This document shows, in pieces, positions 1 through 8,114 of a stretch of 19,234 nt of DNA. This DNA comes from an uncultured Flavobacteriales bacterium. Lineage in GTDB: Bacteria; Bacteroidota; Bacteroidia; Flavobacteriales; BACL11. Under the pieces are notes generated by a model. It had not been told where the DNA came from. It saw nothing but the letters and a program-made list of their open reading frames with translations, and ran no database searches. Made by a program: the position numbers and the translations under genes. Numbering within the stretch: the first letter of the stretch is position 1; each line of letters begins with the position of its first letter. The stretch is from positions 1 through 19,234 of the forward strand of contig CATMIT010000020.1 of assembly GCA_950069165.1 (NCBI GenBank), read 5' to 3'.

Positions 1-432
1 AAAATATAAGTTAGCAGCTGGATAAGTACATGAACCATCATCAAAAGTTGCAAGTGGATTATAATTCAAAGCTGTAGAATCTGTACAGCCATATATAGGC
101 AATGCATTTGCAATAATTATTCCTTTCATTCCTATTGTTACATGTGGCTGGCATACATAATAATAGCTTTGAACAGTTGTTGGAATATAAGTTCCTGTTT
201 GACCAAAACCAATATTAAATCCACCATTAGATGTAGTGCCATTTGCAATAAAAGTAGATTGGCTTACTTCTACTGCATTATGATAACCGCCTAAAATAAA
301 ATTAATAGTGTCACCAACATTAACTATTAATGTATCTGGTGAAAAAGAAGGGCCAGCAGTAGTAATAGTATAAGATGTTTGTCCGCTTAGTAAAAAGGGA
401 ATAAAAAATAAAAAGAGTAAGATTCGTTTCAT
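1..432 (-). CDS. Secreted cupredoxin (plastocyanin-like) domain protein, 5' part only
   Basis: The gene begins with ATG at 432 and is open for 144 codons to the window edge, so the C-terminus is missing. Residues 1-18 form a signal peptide (MKRILLFLFFIPFLLSGQ). Residues 19-110 look like a type-1 copper fold. The candidate ligands are His51 (in GGYHNAVEVS), Cys94 and His97 (in CQPH) and Met102 (in GMKG), which gives the usual C-x2-H-x4-M spacing. Residues 115-137 (beginning GCTDSTALNYNP, ending DDGSCTY) are a short module common in secreted Bacteroidota proteins, often repeated and followed by a T9SS sorting domain. I infer a periplasmic or surface copper-binding protein, perhaps redox active. 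The substrate cannot be told from this part. It lies 173 nt downstream of the five-gene run on the same strand and has its own candidate promoter, so it may be a separate unit. Confidence 0.8.
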   Translation of the reverse strand, partial: MKRILLFLFFIPFLLSGQTSYTITTAGPSFSPDTLIVNVGDTINFILGGYHNAVEVSQSTFIANGTTSNGGFNIGFGQTGTYIPTTVQSYYYVCQPHVTIGMKGIIIANALPIYGCTDSTALNYNPLATFDDGSCTYPAANLYF

Positions 433-459
433 AATAAATTGTTTTGGTTAATAACGCAT

Positions 460-467
460 CAAATATA
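460..467 (-). promoter_or_regulatory. Candidate -7 element (TATATTTG) for the cupredoxin gene
   Basis: On the minus strand this reads TATATTTG, an exact match to the Bacteroidota TAnnTTTG -7 consensus, 27 nt upstream of the ATG. I found no good TTTG element at the -33 position. AT-rich sequence makes chance matches possible. Confidence 0.35.
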
Positions 468-573
468 TAAATTTATTTGACTTCTAATTAAGATGTTAGT
501 AACTTTAGTAGATTATTTCCTTTATCAGATAAGAAGATTTAGGTTTTCTAAAAATAAGTTATATAACTACAAT

Positions 574-602
574 AAAAAAATCGAGCAAATATTTGGATAT
601 TT
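574..602 (-). terminator. Weak hairpin plus T-tract after the five-gene run
   Basis: Just past the stop of the membrane protein gene, the minus strand can form a 6-bp A/T stem with a 4-nt loop (587-602). After a 6-nt spacer comes a run of seven T (574-580). The stem has no G:C pair, so this is a poor intrinsic terminator and may be chance. Confidence 0.2.
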
Positions 603-605
603 CTA

Positions 606-1289
606 TTAAGCTATCTTTTTAAATATAACCAAGTGAATAATATAAATATGAAGCAGTGTAATTAATTCCAAAACCAAAATATAATAGGGCCACTCCCCTA
701 TTAGTAAGGGATTATCTACAATTGGTTTTGCCTTTAAATACATATAGTTAGAATCGATAATAAAGTTAAATGGAAAAATAAGAACAGCTGGAATTTGCAG
801 CCGATAAAAACTGTGGAGCCATGCCTTTACTCTTGGGCGCATACCAATTAAATAAGTTAAATATAAAGGTACTAATAGCATTCCTCCATGTACAAAATAA
901 TATTCGAACAAATTCCAATTATTTAATCCATTGGTTAATTCTGGGGTAAGTATGGAATGCAGGCCGGCAGGAATAGCCAAAAAAAGGCACCATTCGTACA
1001 TCCATTGTTTTCTATTGAATAAGGTAATAGTGCAAATAATAAAGGAAATTCTACACAAATGCAGTGGTAAATGATCCCTTATATTCCAAGTCCCATTTGC
1101 TATGGTGCTTATAATAGTAATAAGGTAAACAAGGATAAATGCAATTGCTAGAATTTTGCAAAAATTTTCTTTAACAACTAAGGATTGTTTTCTGAATAAA
1201 ACTAAAATGATTACAAGACCAAAAAAAGCACTCAATATTCCTTTCCACCAAATTGCGCTTAATGGATCAATTATTACGTGCTCTACCAA
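606..1289 (-). CDS. TIGR02206/YwaF-family integral membrane protein
   Basis: The 227-residue protein is almost entirely hydrophobic helices, about six or seven, with short polar loops. It carries the landmarks of the TIGR02206 (YwaF) family: LPLHLC at 74-79, LTPEL at 114-118, a FVHGG motif at 132-136, NYMYLKAKP at 181-189 and a WPYYI motif at 200-204. The family sits in the cytoplasmic membrane and has no established function. The start is TTG at 1289. The frame is closed by a stop two codons upstream, and no ATG occurs before residue 97, so TTG is the only sensible choice. It follows the SGNH hydrolase gene by 6 nt and is the last gene of the run. Family membership is clear; I cannot assign a role. 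Confidence 0.85.
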   Translation of the reverse strand: MVEHVIIDPLSAIWWKGILSAFFGLVIILVLFRKQSLVVKENFCKILAIAFILVYLITIISTIANGTWNIRDHLPLHLCRISFIICTITLFNRKQWMYEWCLFLAIPAGLHSILTPELTNGLNNWNLFEYYFVHGGMLLVPLYLTYLIGMRPRVKAWLHSFYRLQIPAVLIFPFNFIIDSNYMYLKAKPIVDNPLLIGEWPYYILVLELITLLHIYIIHLVIFKKIA

Positions 1290-1295
1290 TTTTTA

Positions 1296-2432
1296 TTATT
1301 CTATTACTATTCTTTTTTCCACTGTACCGTCATTATAAAAGTAGAGATATGGAAAATTTTTAAAAGGCATACAATTTCTGCCTTGAATATCGGTAGTTCT
1401 GATAAGGATTTTATCTTTTGTGTTTTCCTTTATGGCAGAAGGAATACTAACAGAAATAGTAGCGGTAGAAGTATCTATTTGGCAAGCACTATTGGTGTAA
1501 GTTGTGAGTGTGATAGTAAAATTCCCACTTCCTGAATAAATATGATTAGGATTTGTTAAGTTAGATGTATTACCATCTCCAAAATCCCATACAATACTAT
1601 CAAAGTTGGAAGAGAGATTGCTAAAAGAAATGCTATCGTTATTCTGAACAAAGGTAAAATTGGCATTGAAAATATGCCAAACTGCTAAACTATCCAAAAC
1701 CGTACTAGATGCTATTTGCTGTAAATTATAGGCAGTAATAGAATCAATTCCATTTGGCCAAAAGCTACTTCCACTTGCACTTTTTTTGAAAATACTGGCG
1801 TAAAAAGTGCAAGCCGCCAGATAACTTCCATAAATACTCGGGTGGCTATTGTCAGAAGAATATAAGTTAAGCGTACTGTCTATCGCAATGGATTTTTTCC
1901 AAGCCATACCCACTGGCGCACAAGATGCGCTATCGTTAAAAGCCATTTCTAAATAACTTTCCCTTAACCTTTGTTGCATTCCTAAATATGTACAGATTGG
2001 TGGGTAAGCAGCACAATTTTGCTGATCTCCATATTTTCGACCCCAAGTCATAAAAAATAAAGGCTCTGTACAACTTGAGTTGGCGTGAATAGAATCTACT
2101 AAAATTTCAGCATAAGGATATGTGTTATTTGCTACTTGTCCTGGAGAAAATGAAGGCTCTTGACTTTGCGCTTGCAATACCACATAATCCCATTGTTGCT
2201 GATTAATTTTAGCAAGCGTTTGTGTATTATTTGTATGAGTATTAAAGTTTGCTCCTCCTGGGGTACTACTATCGTGAAAAAGTGAATCGCCAAATGAAAG
2301 TGCAATTTGCTTTACCAAATCAGGTAAATTATTCACATAAGTATAAGAATTACCTATAAAAAGTACTTCTTTTTTTTGTTGGCTATTAACAAAAAGCGGA
2401 ATAAAAAACAGGACAAGAAGAAATTTCTTCAT
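1296..2432 (-). CDS. Secreted SGNH/GDSL-type hydrolase with PKD domain and T9SS-type C-terminus
   Basis: A 378-residue protein read from ATG at 2432, which overlaps the upstream stop codon by one base (TAATG). A TTG 18 nt further up would put polar residues before the signal peptide. Residues 1-18 are a signal peptide. Residues 22-215 form an SGNH hydrolase: block I is VLFIGNSYTY with nucleophile Ser29, Gly59-Gly60 mark block II, and Asp194/His197 (DNSHPS) complete the catalytic set. The block III region reads WDYVVLQAQSQEP, as in DUF4886-like esterases. Residues 257-328 are a PKD domain (WDFGDG at 282-287). The last about 35 residues contain NDGTVEKRIVIE, a short sorting signal I know from some Flavobacteriales proteins, lacking the YPNP half of type A domains. 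It probably removes acyl groups from an extracellular polysaccharide or glycopeptide. The substrate is unknown. Confidence 0.82.
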   Translation of the reverse strand: MKKFLLVLFFIPLFVNSQQKKEVLFIGNSYTYVNNLPDLVKQIALSFGDSLFHDSSTPGGANFNTHTNNTQTLAKINQQQWDYVVLQAQSQEPSFSPGQVANNTYPYAEILVDSIHANSSCTEPLFFMTWGRKYGDQQNCAAYPPICTYLGMQQRLRESYLEMAFNDSASCAPVGMAWKKSIAIDSTLNLYSSDNSHPSIYGSYLAACTFYASIFKKSASGSSFWPNGIDSITAYNLQQIASSTVLDSLAVWHIFNANFTFVQNNDSISFSNLSSNFDSIVWDFGDGNTSNLTNPNHIYSGSGNFTITLTTYTNSACQIDTSTATISVSIPSAIKENTKDKILIRTTDIQGRNCMPFKNFPYLYFYNDGTVEKRIVIE

Positions 2433-3154
2433 TATTTGCCTAATCGCCAACTAACAGCCAGATTAACATTAAAATGGGTAGCATTCGAAATAGGAGAAGT
2501 AGTTTTTGGCAATACCACAGGTGGCCTGCCATCTGCATAAGTATTTGTGCTTTCGTTTACCACTTCTCCGAAAATTTTACTCACGCCAATGCTTGGTTCA
2601 AAAATCAGCTTTTCGTTATACTCTAATGCATATCCTATTTTTAAGGAAGTTGTTTTAGTAGTTGTAGTGCTTTTATAGTCTGCCTCATCTAAACCAATAA
2701 CGGAATAATCACCATTGATATCTGCCTCCCACACCGGGTAAGCATTATCATATTCGTTAGTAAAAGAATTTAGTGCTAGCCGAGCAGAAACAAAAAAGTT
2801 TCTTGTATAATATTTCAGGTATGGACTAAATATTCTATAGGACGACTTAGAGATGTTACTATACAAATAAACTTCTCCGTTTCCAGAAGGATTTGGTGAA
2901 GCATACTCATAATCAATCTCATCATCACCAGATTTAAAACCCAATCCAACCTCCACATTGTCAGATAAAAAATAACCTACTTTTGGTTCAAAACTATAAG
3001 TGGGGCCATAATAACCATACGGATACATTAGAGAATTATACACATAAGGATTATCCATTTTATGATAATCGAGTCCTAATGTTATTTTGCCTTTTTGAGC
3101 AAACAAAGAGGTGCTTAATGAAACGATAAGAAATAATAGTGCTATCTTTTTCAT
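2432..3154 (-). CDS. Outer-membrane beta-barrel-like protein
   Basis: A 240-residue protein. Residues 1-19 are a signal peptide ending in LFAQ. The rest is a run of alternating hydrophobic and polar strands rich in Tyr, Phe and Gly (for example KITLGLDYHK, SFEPKVGYFL, VEVGLGFKSG, FSPYLKYYTR, FFVSARLALNSF, SLKIGYALEYNE). It ends in a strand, FNVNLAVSWRLGK. This pattern fits a small 8- to 10-stranded OmpW/OmpX-like porin fold. Many aromatic girdle residues (Tyr, Trp) support membrane insertion. No periplasmic OmpA-type domain is present. It starts 10 nt after the upstream choice-of-anchor-B gene, and its stop overlaps the start of the SGNH hydrolase gene, so the genes are probably co-translated. 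The function is unknown. It could anchor or move the secreted neighbours' ligands. Confidence 0.75.
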   Translation of the reverse strand: MKKIALLFLIVSLSTSLFAQKGKITLGLDYHKMDNPYVYNSLMYPYGYYGPTYSFEPKVGYFLSDNVEVGLGFKSGDDEIDYEYASPNPSGNGEVYLYSNISKSSYRIFSPYLKYYTRNFFVSARLALNSFTNEYDNAYPVWEADINGDYSVIGLDEADYKSTTTTKTTSLKIGYALEYNEKLIFEPSIGVSKIFGEVVNESTNTYADGRPPVVLPKTTSPISNATHFNVNLAVSWRLGK

Positions 3155-3164
3155 GATTTCTAAT

Positions 3165-5585
3165 TTAGTTTTTAAAGAATTTACCAGTTGTTTGCCCTAA
3201 TTTTATTATGTATAATCCTTTTGCTAAAATAGAAATGTCTATCTCTTTTAATAAGTTATACTTTCTGCTTTCAAGAAGTTTTACTCCCAAAAGATTATAA
3301 ATTTCAATATTACCCATCTCTTTGCTTTTTAGCACAATTTTATCATTTGCTGGATTTGGGTAAATACTCAAATTCTGCTTACTTATATTAATTACTCCTG
3401 TAGGAGGAACGATAGAATTTGATACCTGAAACTTATCTACTCCAGCTTCTACATAATTGTTGCTGCCACTTTGTAAATCGGCTGTATAGAAAATAATTTG
3501 CATACTACTGGTTGGAGCCAGATAATCACTTACTTTAAAACTATTCAACTGCCAAGAGGATAAATTTGGTGAATTAGCGGTTATCACTTCTACATCTACA
3601 GTTGAATTACCATCAGTGATTCTTACAATCAAGCTATCATCTGGTGAAGTTCCATACGCATTAGCAAACCATCTATAATAATGTATATGTGGAGTTGTAT
3701 AATTACTCAAATCTAAAATAGGAGAAGTAAGTATTGCGTCACCGTCATCTACATCATTACTACCAGCTTGATTTCCAGCAGCAGGATCAGTTACATAAGC
3801 ATTTACATAACAATCCCCATTTACATCATCTTCAGGGTTAAGATTTGTCCCTTGCGCACTAGTTCCTTCAGGATCTCCAACACTCCACATCCCATCAGTA
3901 GCTTGCCCACTTACTGTCCAGCCAAAATCAAAGGTAAAGTCATCATAATATCCATCATCCAATGTTATAGATAAATTATTTGTTGCAGAACTAATATACT
4001 GATTATTACAAGATGTTCTATAAGACCATTTCCCAACAACTATTTCATAATAATCGTCATAAAAATGTTGTCCACTTACTGAATTAATCGAAAAATTACC
4101 ATTTACATCAGTAGTAACAGATTGTGAGATATTTGAATTATATATTAATACATCAGCATTTTCAATCCCTATCCCACTTGAGTTTATAACTGATCCTGTG
4201 ATTCCAAATGCTGGAACAGGATCAAGTAATACGTTTAGAGGTAATATAACGCCATTAGTTAAATTCATAGAAACGGTATCTGAGGCATACATTGCTTTTG
4301 AGAATACTATATTATATGTACCAGAAGATGCTGTTCCAATAGCATAATCGCCTGTTATATTTGTTGATGTAGTTTCCTGGGTTGTTAAAATTTCAACATT
4401 AACTCCATCAAGTGGATTACCGTTTGAAGCATCCGTTACGGTTCCTTGTACAAAACACCCTTGTTGAAATTGTCGATCATAAATATTTAATTTTCCATTA
4501 CCTGTAGGATTCGTATTAATATCGGTTGCAAGAATCAAATTTGAAGGTAAAAATGGATAAACACCCCAAGCACCATCATAGCCACTACCAACCCCTGAAA
4601 AAGAATCGTAATACCCAATCTCAATCATATTACCAGGAAAAGTGATATCGTACACTACGGTTCCATCACGATAGTAAGAACAAATCAAAAAATTTCCATC
4701 TACAACCACATTCTTAGGGCTAGAATTTATTCCAGGATTTGATTGAACCCTGTCCACCTCTACAATGTTATTTAAATCTGTTACATCATAAGAAGTAATG
4801 TATCCGTTGGAAACTTCCTCTGAAACAAACAGATATTCTCCATTATCAGAAATCCAGCAATTGTTTGTAAAACCTGTGGGAGAAGCTTGCTGTCCTATTA
4901 CTGTTGGATTCGTTTTATTAGAAACATCTACTGCAAAAAACTTGCCTTCTCCCATACATGTCGCCCACAATGTATCGCCTCTTGCCATTCCGTCATTGGA
5001 GTAGAAATCTTGCCATCCTCCTAAATATTCAGGATTTGTAGGGTTGTTTGCTACATCTAAAAACACAACACCATTTGGCTGACTAGGATCTGTTGCTGGC
5101 AATGCAGGGTCTGTTGCCCCAAAGATATATGCAATCCCATTCTCATCAATATATAGATTTCGGGCAGCCAAAAAATAAACGGAACTACCATTATTAGGAT
5201 TTGTGAAGGTAGAAACACGCCAGAATGTATTTCCAGTCATGTCATTAAGGTCAACAATTAAAAGCCCTTCATAAGCCTCAGTAGTTATATAGGCGTAATT
5301 GCCAAAGGTTTTTATATCTCTCCAATTTGATTGATAAGCTGATTCATCAATATAAAATTCTTCTGTTGGGGAAGATGGATTAGAAAGATTGATAACTGAA
5401 AACCTGTCTCTAAGCCCAACTAATGCATATTCAGTTCCATTGCCATCTACCCAGCCCCAAACATCACTACCTCTGGAGTTATTCCAAGAAGAATGATAAC
5501 TACCAACAAGAGACATATTCAAACTTTGAGAAAATCCTTGAATATTAAATGCTACTAATAAACAGAAAAGAAATATTTTTTTCAT
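3165..5585 (-). CDS. Choice-of-anchor-B (LVIVD) secreted protein, His-depleted paralogue, T9SS type A
   Basis: An 806-residue multidomain surface protein. Signal peptide 1-20. Residues about 23-375 form the choice-of-anchor-B/LVIVD region (DVWGWVDGNG, LLIVDLNDMTG), a beta-propeller-like repeat. Residues about 378-455 and 460-540 are two carboxypeptidase-regulatory-like beta-sandwiches. Residues about 545-725 form a jelly-roll-like module (FDFGW, GDPEGTS, GSNDVDDGD). Residues about 735-806 are a T9SS type A sorting domain (IYPNP, NIEIYNLLG, KGLYIIKLGQTTGKFFKN). The protein aligns end to end with the gene immediately upstream. However, the histidines of the upstream copy are replaced here by Arg142, Asn197, Asn241, Lys291, Val294 and Tyr312, and two new cysteines (243 and 302) appear. 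The role is unknown, probably adhesion or ligand binding on the cell surface. Start is ATG, 12 nt after the upstream stop. Confidence 0.85.
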   Translation of the reverse strand: MKKIFLFCLLVAFNIQGFSQSLNMSLVGSYHSSWNNSRGSDVWGWVDGNGTEYALVGLRDRFSVINLSNPSSPTEEFYIDESAYQSNWRDIKTFGNYAYITTEAYEGLLIVDLNDMTGNTFWRVSTFTNPNNGSSVYFLAARNLYIDENGIAYIFGATDPALPATDPSQPNGVVFLDVANNPTNPEYLGGWQDFYSNDGMARGDTLWATCMGEGKFFAVDVSNKTNPTVIGQQASPTGFTNNCWISDNGEYLFVSEEVSNGYITSYDVTDLNNIVEVDRVQSNPGINSSPKNVVVDGNFLICSYYRDGTVVYDITFPGNMIEIGYYDSFSGVGSGYDGAWGVYPFLPSNLILATDINTNPTGNGKLNIYDRQFQQGCFVQGTVTDASNGNPLDGVNVEILTTQETTSTNITGDYAIGTASSGTYNIVFSKAMYASDTVSMNLTNGVILPLNVLLDPVPAFGITGSVINSSGIGIENADVLIYNSNISQSVTTDVNGNFSINSVSGQHFYDDYYEIVVGKWSYRTSCNNQYISSATNNLSITLDDGYYDDFTFDFGWTVSGQATDGMWSVGDPEGTSAQGTNLNPEDDVNGDCYVNAYVTDPAAGNQAGSNDVDDGDAILTSPILDLSNYTTPHIHYYRWFANAYGTSPDDSLIVRITDGNSTVDVEVITANSPNLSSWQLNSFKVSDYLAPTSSMQIIFYTADLQSGSNNYVEAGVDKFQVSNSIVPPTGVINISKQNLSIYPNPANDKIVLKSKEMGNIEIYNLLGVKLLESRKYNLLKEIDISILAKGLYIIKLGQTTGKFFKN

Positions 5586-5597
5586 GATGTATAATTT

Positions 5598-8015
5598 TTA
5601 CTTGTTTTTAAAGAATTTACGGGATGTTTGTCCTAATTTTATGATATAAATTCCACTAGCTAAATCGGATACATCTATAACTTTCGTTTCTGTTTCCTTT
5701 TGTGAAGTAATTATTGTTTCACCCAAGATATTTCGAATTTCCACTTCTCCTTTTACTACACTTTTTATTACAATGTTATCTTTTGTTGGGTTTGGGTAAA
5801 TAATAAAAGATTCGGTTACCATATCCTCAACTCCTGTTTGAGGGCCTGAAGTAATATTGAACATATCAAAACCTCCTTCCACCCAATGTCCCCCTAATGA
5901 ATCCCAATCTGCTGTCTCAATAATTACCTGCATATCTGTTGTAAGTGTTATATATTGTCCTAAATCAAAAGTTCTGAAATTCCATTGTCCCGTATCGGGA
6001 GAATTAACTGTCATAGTTTCCAAAACTACTGTCGTATTTCCATTACTAATACTCACAGTTAATGTATCATTTGGAGTACTGCCTCCTCCCCAACCACCAC
6101 CACCATTTGCAAACCAAGAGTGATAATTTAAGAGGTGTGGCTGATTTGAAGTCAAGTCAAATAAAGGCGATATTAAAATAGTATTAAAATCATCCACATC
6201 ATTACTTCCAGTCTGACCACCAGCAGCTAAACCTGTCACATAAGCATACTCAAAACAATCTGAATTAACATCATCATCAGGATTATAATTTAATCCTTGA
6301 CTTGAAGTCCCTTCAGGATCACCTCTCTCCCATCTACCAGGATCACTTGGTGTAATCCCTCCACTTACACTCCATCCAAAATCAAAGGTGAAATCGTCAT
6401 AATAACCCTCTGGAAGAACTATTGTAAGATTGTTGTTAGTAGTTGTAATATTCTCATTTGTACAAATTGTATTGTATCCCCACTGTCCAGCTATTACCTC
6501 ATAATTTCCATCATACATATTAGCTACATTAAAATTTCCATTTACATCAGTTGTAAGTGTGAAAGTAAAATCATTATTATAAATAAGGACTTGTGCATTT
6601 GCAATTCCATTTCCGCTAATATCTGTAACAATTCCGTTTCCAGTAAAAGAAGGAAGAGGAACCAGTTGAGCATTTACATTAGTTAAAACTCCATTAGACA
6701 AAATAGCAGAAATAGTATCACTCTCATATCCTGGTTTTGAGAATAAAATATTATAAGTTCCTCCGTTTGCAATTCCAGAAGTATATGCTCCGCTAATATT
6801 TGTAGATGTTGAAATAGAGGAATTTAAAATCTCTACAGAAGCGGATGCAATAGCGCTTCCGCTAGTAGCATCTGTAACATTACCCTCTAAATAGCATGCT
6901 TGCTGGAATTGACGCTCGTAAATTAATAGCTTTGCCGATTGATTTGCACCACTATTTATATCGCTTGAGATAATATTACCAGAAGGCAAGAATGGATAAG
7001 TCCCCCAATTTCCATCAAAACCACTTCCACTGCCCGGATAAGAATCGTAATAACCAACTTCTATCATATTATTTGGGTAAGTAATATCATGCACTGTGGT
7101 TCCATCTCTGTAATAAGAGGTAATTAAAAAATTACCATCCACATGCGTATTATGAGGAATGGTGTTAGAACCAGGATTAGATTGTATTCTATCTACTTCT
7201 TGAATGTTGTTCATGTTTCTAATATCATAAGCCGCAATATAAGCATCCGATTGTTCATCAGTAGTAAATACAAAATCTCCATTATCCGATACCCAAGCAT
7301 TATGCGTAAAAGCATTAGGAGTGGATTGGCTGCCTAATGTCTGCGGATTACTTTTATTGCTTACATCTACAACAAATAGCTCTCCTGCATATATGCAACC
7401 CGCATACATGGTATCACCTCTTGCCATTCCGTCATGAATATATTCATCATCCCATTCGCCCAAATAAACTGGATTGGTAGGATTAGCATTTACATCTAAA
7501 AATATAGCTCCGTTAGCAGGAGAGCTCCCTGTATTGGAGGAAGCACCAAAAATGTAAGCAATTCCATTTTCATCAATATAAATATTATGAGCTGCTGTAA
7601 ACTCTACAGATGCGCCAGTCGTAGGATTTATAAAGTTTTTCACATGCCAATAGGTTGCTCCTGTCATATCATTCAAATCTACAATAAGCAAACCTGTATC
7701 TGATTCAGTTGTAACATAAGCATAATTGCCCCATGTTTTTATATCTCTCCATGTGGAATTAATATCTGGAATATAAAACATTTCAACAGGATTAGTGCCA
7801 TTGGTAACATCCACCACCGAAAATCCATCATTTAAGCCCACAAGTGCATATTCATTTCCACTTCCATCTACCCAACCCCAAATATCGCTTCCTTCAGTAT
7901 TAAGTGAGGGCCACTCATAAGTTCCCATCAAAACCATATTCATACTATTTTGGGCAAAAATTCCAATTGGAAGCATTATAATGGTCAATAGAAATGTTGT
8001 AATTTTTTGTTTCAT
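5598..8015 (-). CDS. Choice-of-anchor-B (LVIVD) secreted protein, His-retaining paralogue, T9SS type A
   Basis: An 805-residue surface protein and first gene of the run. It has the same order of parts as the next gene: signal peptide 1-21, choice-of-anchor-B/LVIVD region about 25-372, two regulatory-like beta-sandwich domains about 374-540, a jelly-roll-like module about 540-722, and a type A sorting domain about 735-805 (IYPNPTKDN at 739-747, GIYIIKLGQTSRKFFKNK at the end). It keeps histidines at 143 (AAHNIYID), 194 (YIHDGMARGD), 238 (FTHNAWVSDNG), 288 and 291 (PHNTH) and 309 (TVHDIT). Several match the HN, THD, TH and DHN signatures I recall in family members such as Shewanella proteins. 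They may bind a metal, which is inference. A Gly/Trp-rich insertion (638-645) is absent from the paralogue. A candidate promoter lies just upstream. No enzyme activity is established for the family. Confidence 0.87.
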   Translation of the reverse strand: MKQKITTFLLTIIMLPIGIFAQNSMNMVLMGTYEWPSLNTEGSDIWGWVDGSGNEYALVGLNDGFSVVDVTNGTNPVEMFYIPDINSTWRDIKTWGNYAYVTTESDTGLLIVDLNDMTGATYWHVKNFINPTTGASVEFTAAHNIYIDENGIAYIFGASSNTGSSPANGAIFLDVNANPTNPVYLGEWDDEYIHDGMARGDTMYAGCIYAGELFVVDVSNKSNPQTLGSQSTPNAFTHNAWVSDNGDFVFTTDEQSDAYIAAYDIRNMNNIQEVDRIQSNPGSNTIPHNTHVDGNFLITSYYRDGTTVHDITYPNNMIEVGYYDSYPGSGSGFDGNWGTYPFLPSGNIISSDINSGANQSAKLLIYERQFQQACYLEGNVTDATSGSAIASASVEILNSSISTSTNISGAYTSGIANGGTYNILFSKPGYESDTISAILSNGVLTNVNAQLVPLPSFTGNGIVTDISGNGIANAQVLIYNNDFTFTLTTDVNGNFNVANMYDGNYEVIAGQWGYNTICTNENITTTNNNLTIVLPEGYYDDFTFDFGWSVSGGITPSDPGRWERGDPEGTSSQGLNYNPDDDVNSDCFEYAYVTGLAAGGQTGSNDVDDFNTILISPLFDLTSNQPHLLNYHSWFANGGGGWGGGSTPNDTLTVSISNGNTTVVLETMTVNSPDTGQWNFRTFDLGQYITLTTDMQVIIETADWDSLGGHWVEGGFDMFNITSGPQTGVEDMVTESFIIYPNPTKDNIVIKSVVKGEVEIRNILGETIITSQKETETKVIDVSDLASGIYIIKLGQTSRKFFKNK

Positions 8016-8038
8016 TATTTTAGTTTTTAATTATTCAG

Positions 8039-8046
8039 CAAATGTA
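8039..8046 (-). promoter_or_regulatory. Candidate -7 element (TACATTTG) for the five-gene run
   Basis: The minus strand reads TACATTTG, an exact TAnnTTTG match 23 nt upstream of the first start codon, in the only 99-nt gap between this run and parC. No convincing -33 element was found. Its position as the sole upstream gap supports it as the operon promoter. Confidence 0.42.
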
Positions 8047-8114
8047 ATATTAATAATAGGTATTGCAGGGATTATAAAATGAATTTAATAATTTCTTAGT
8101 CGTTCAAAACGAAT

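Noticed and set aside
8100..8112. Short inverted repeat TCGTT-CAA-AACGA after parC
   Set aside because: A 5-bp stem with no T-tract after it on the minus strand; too weak to call a terminator.
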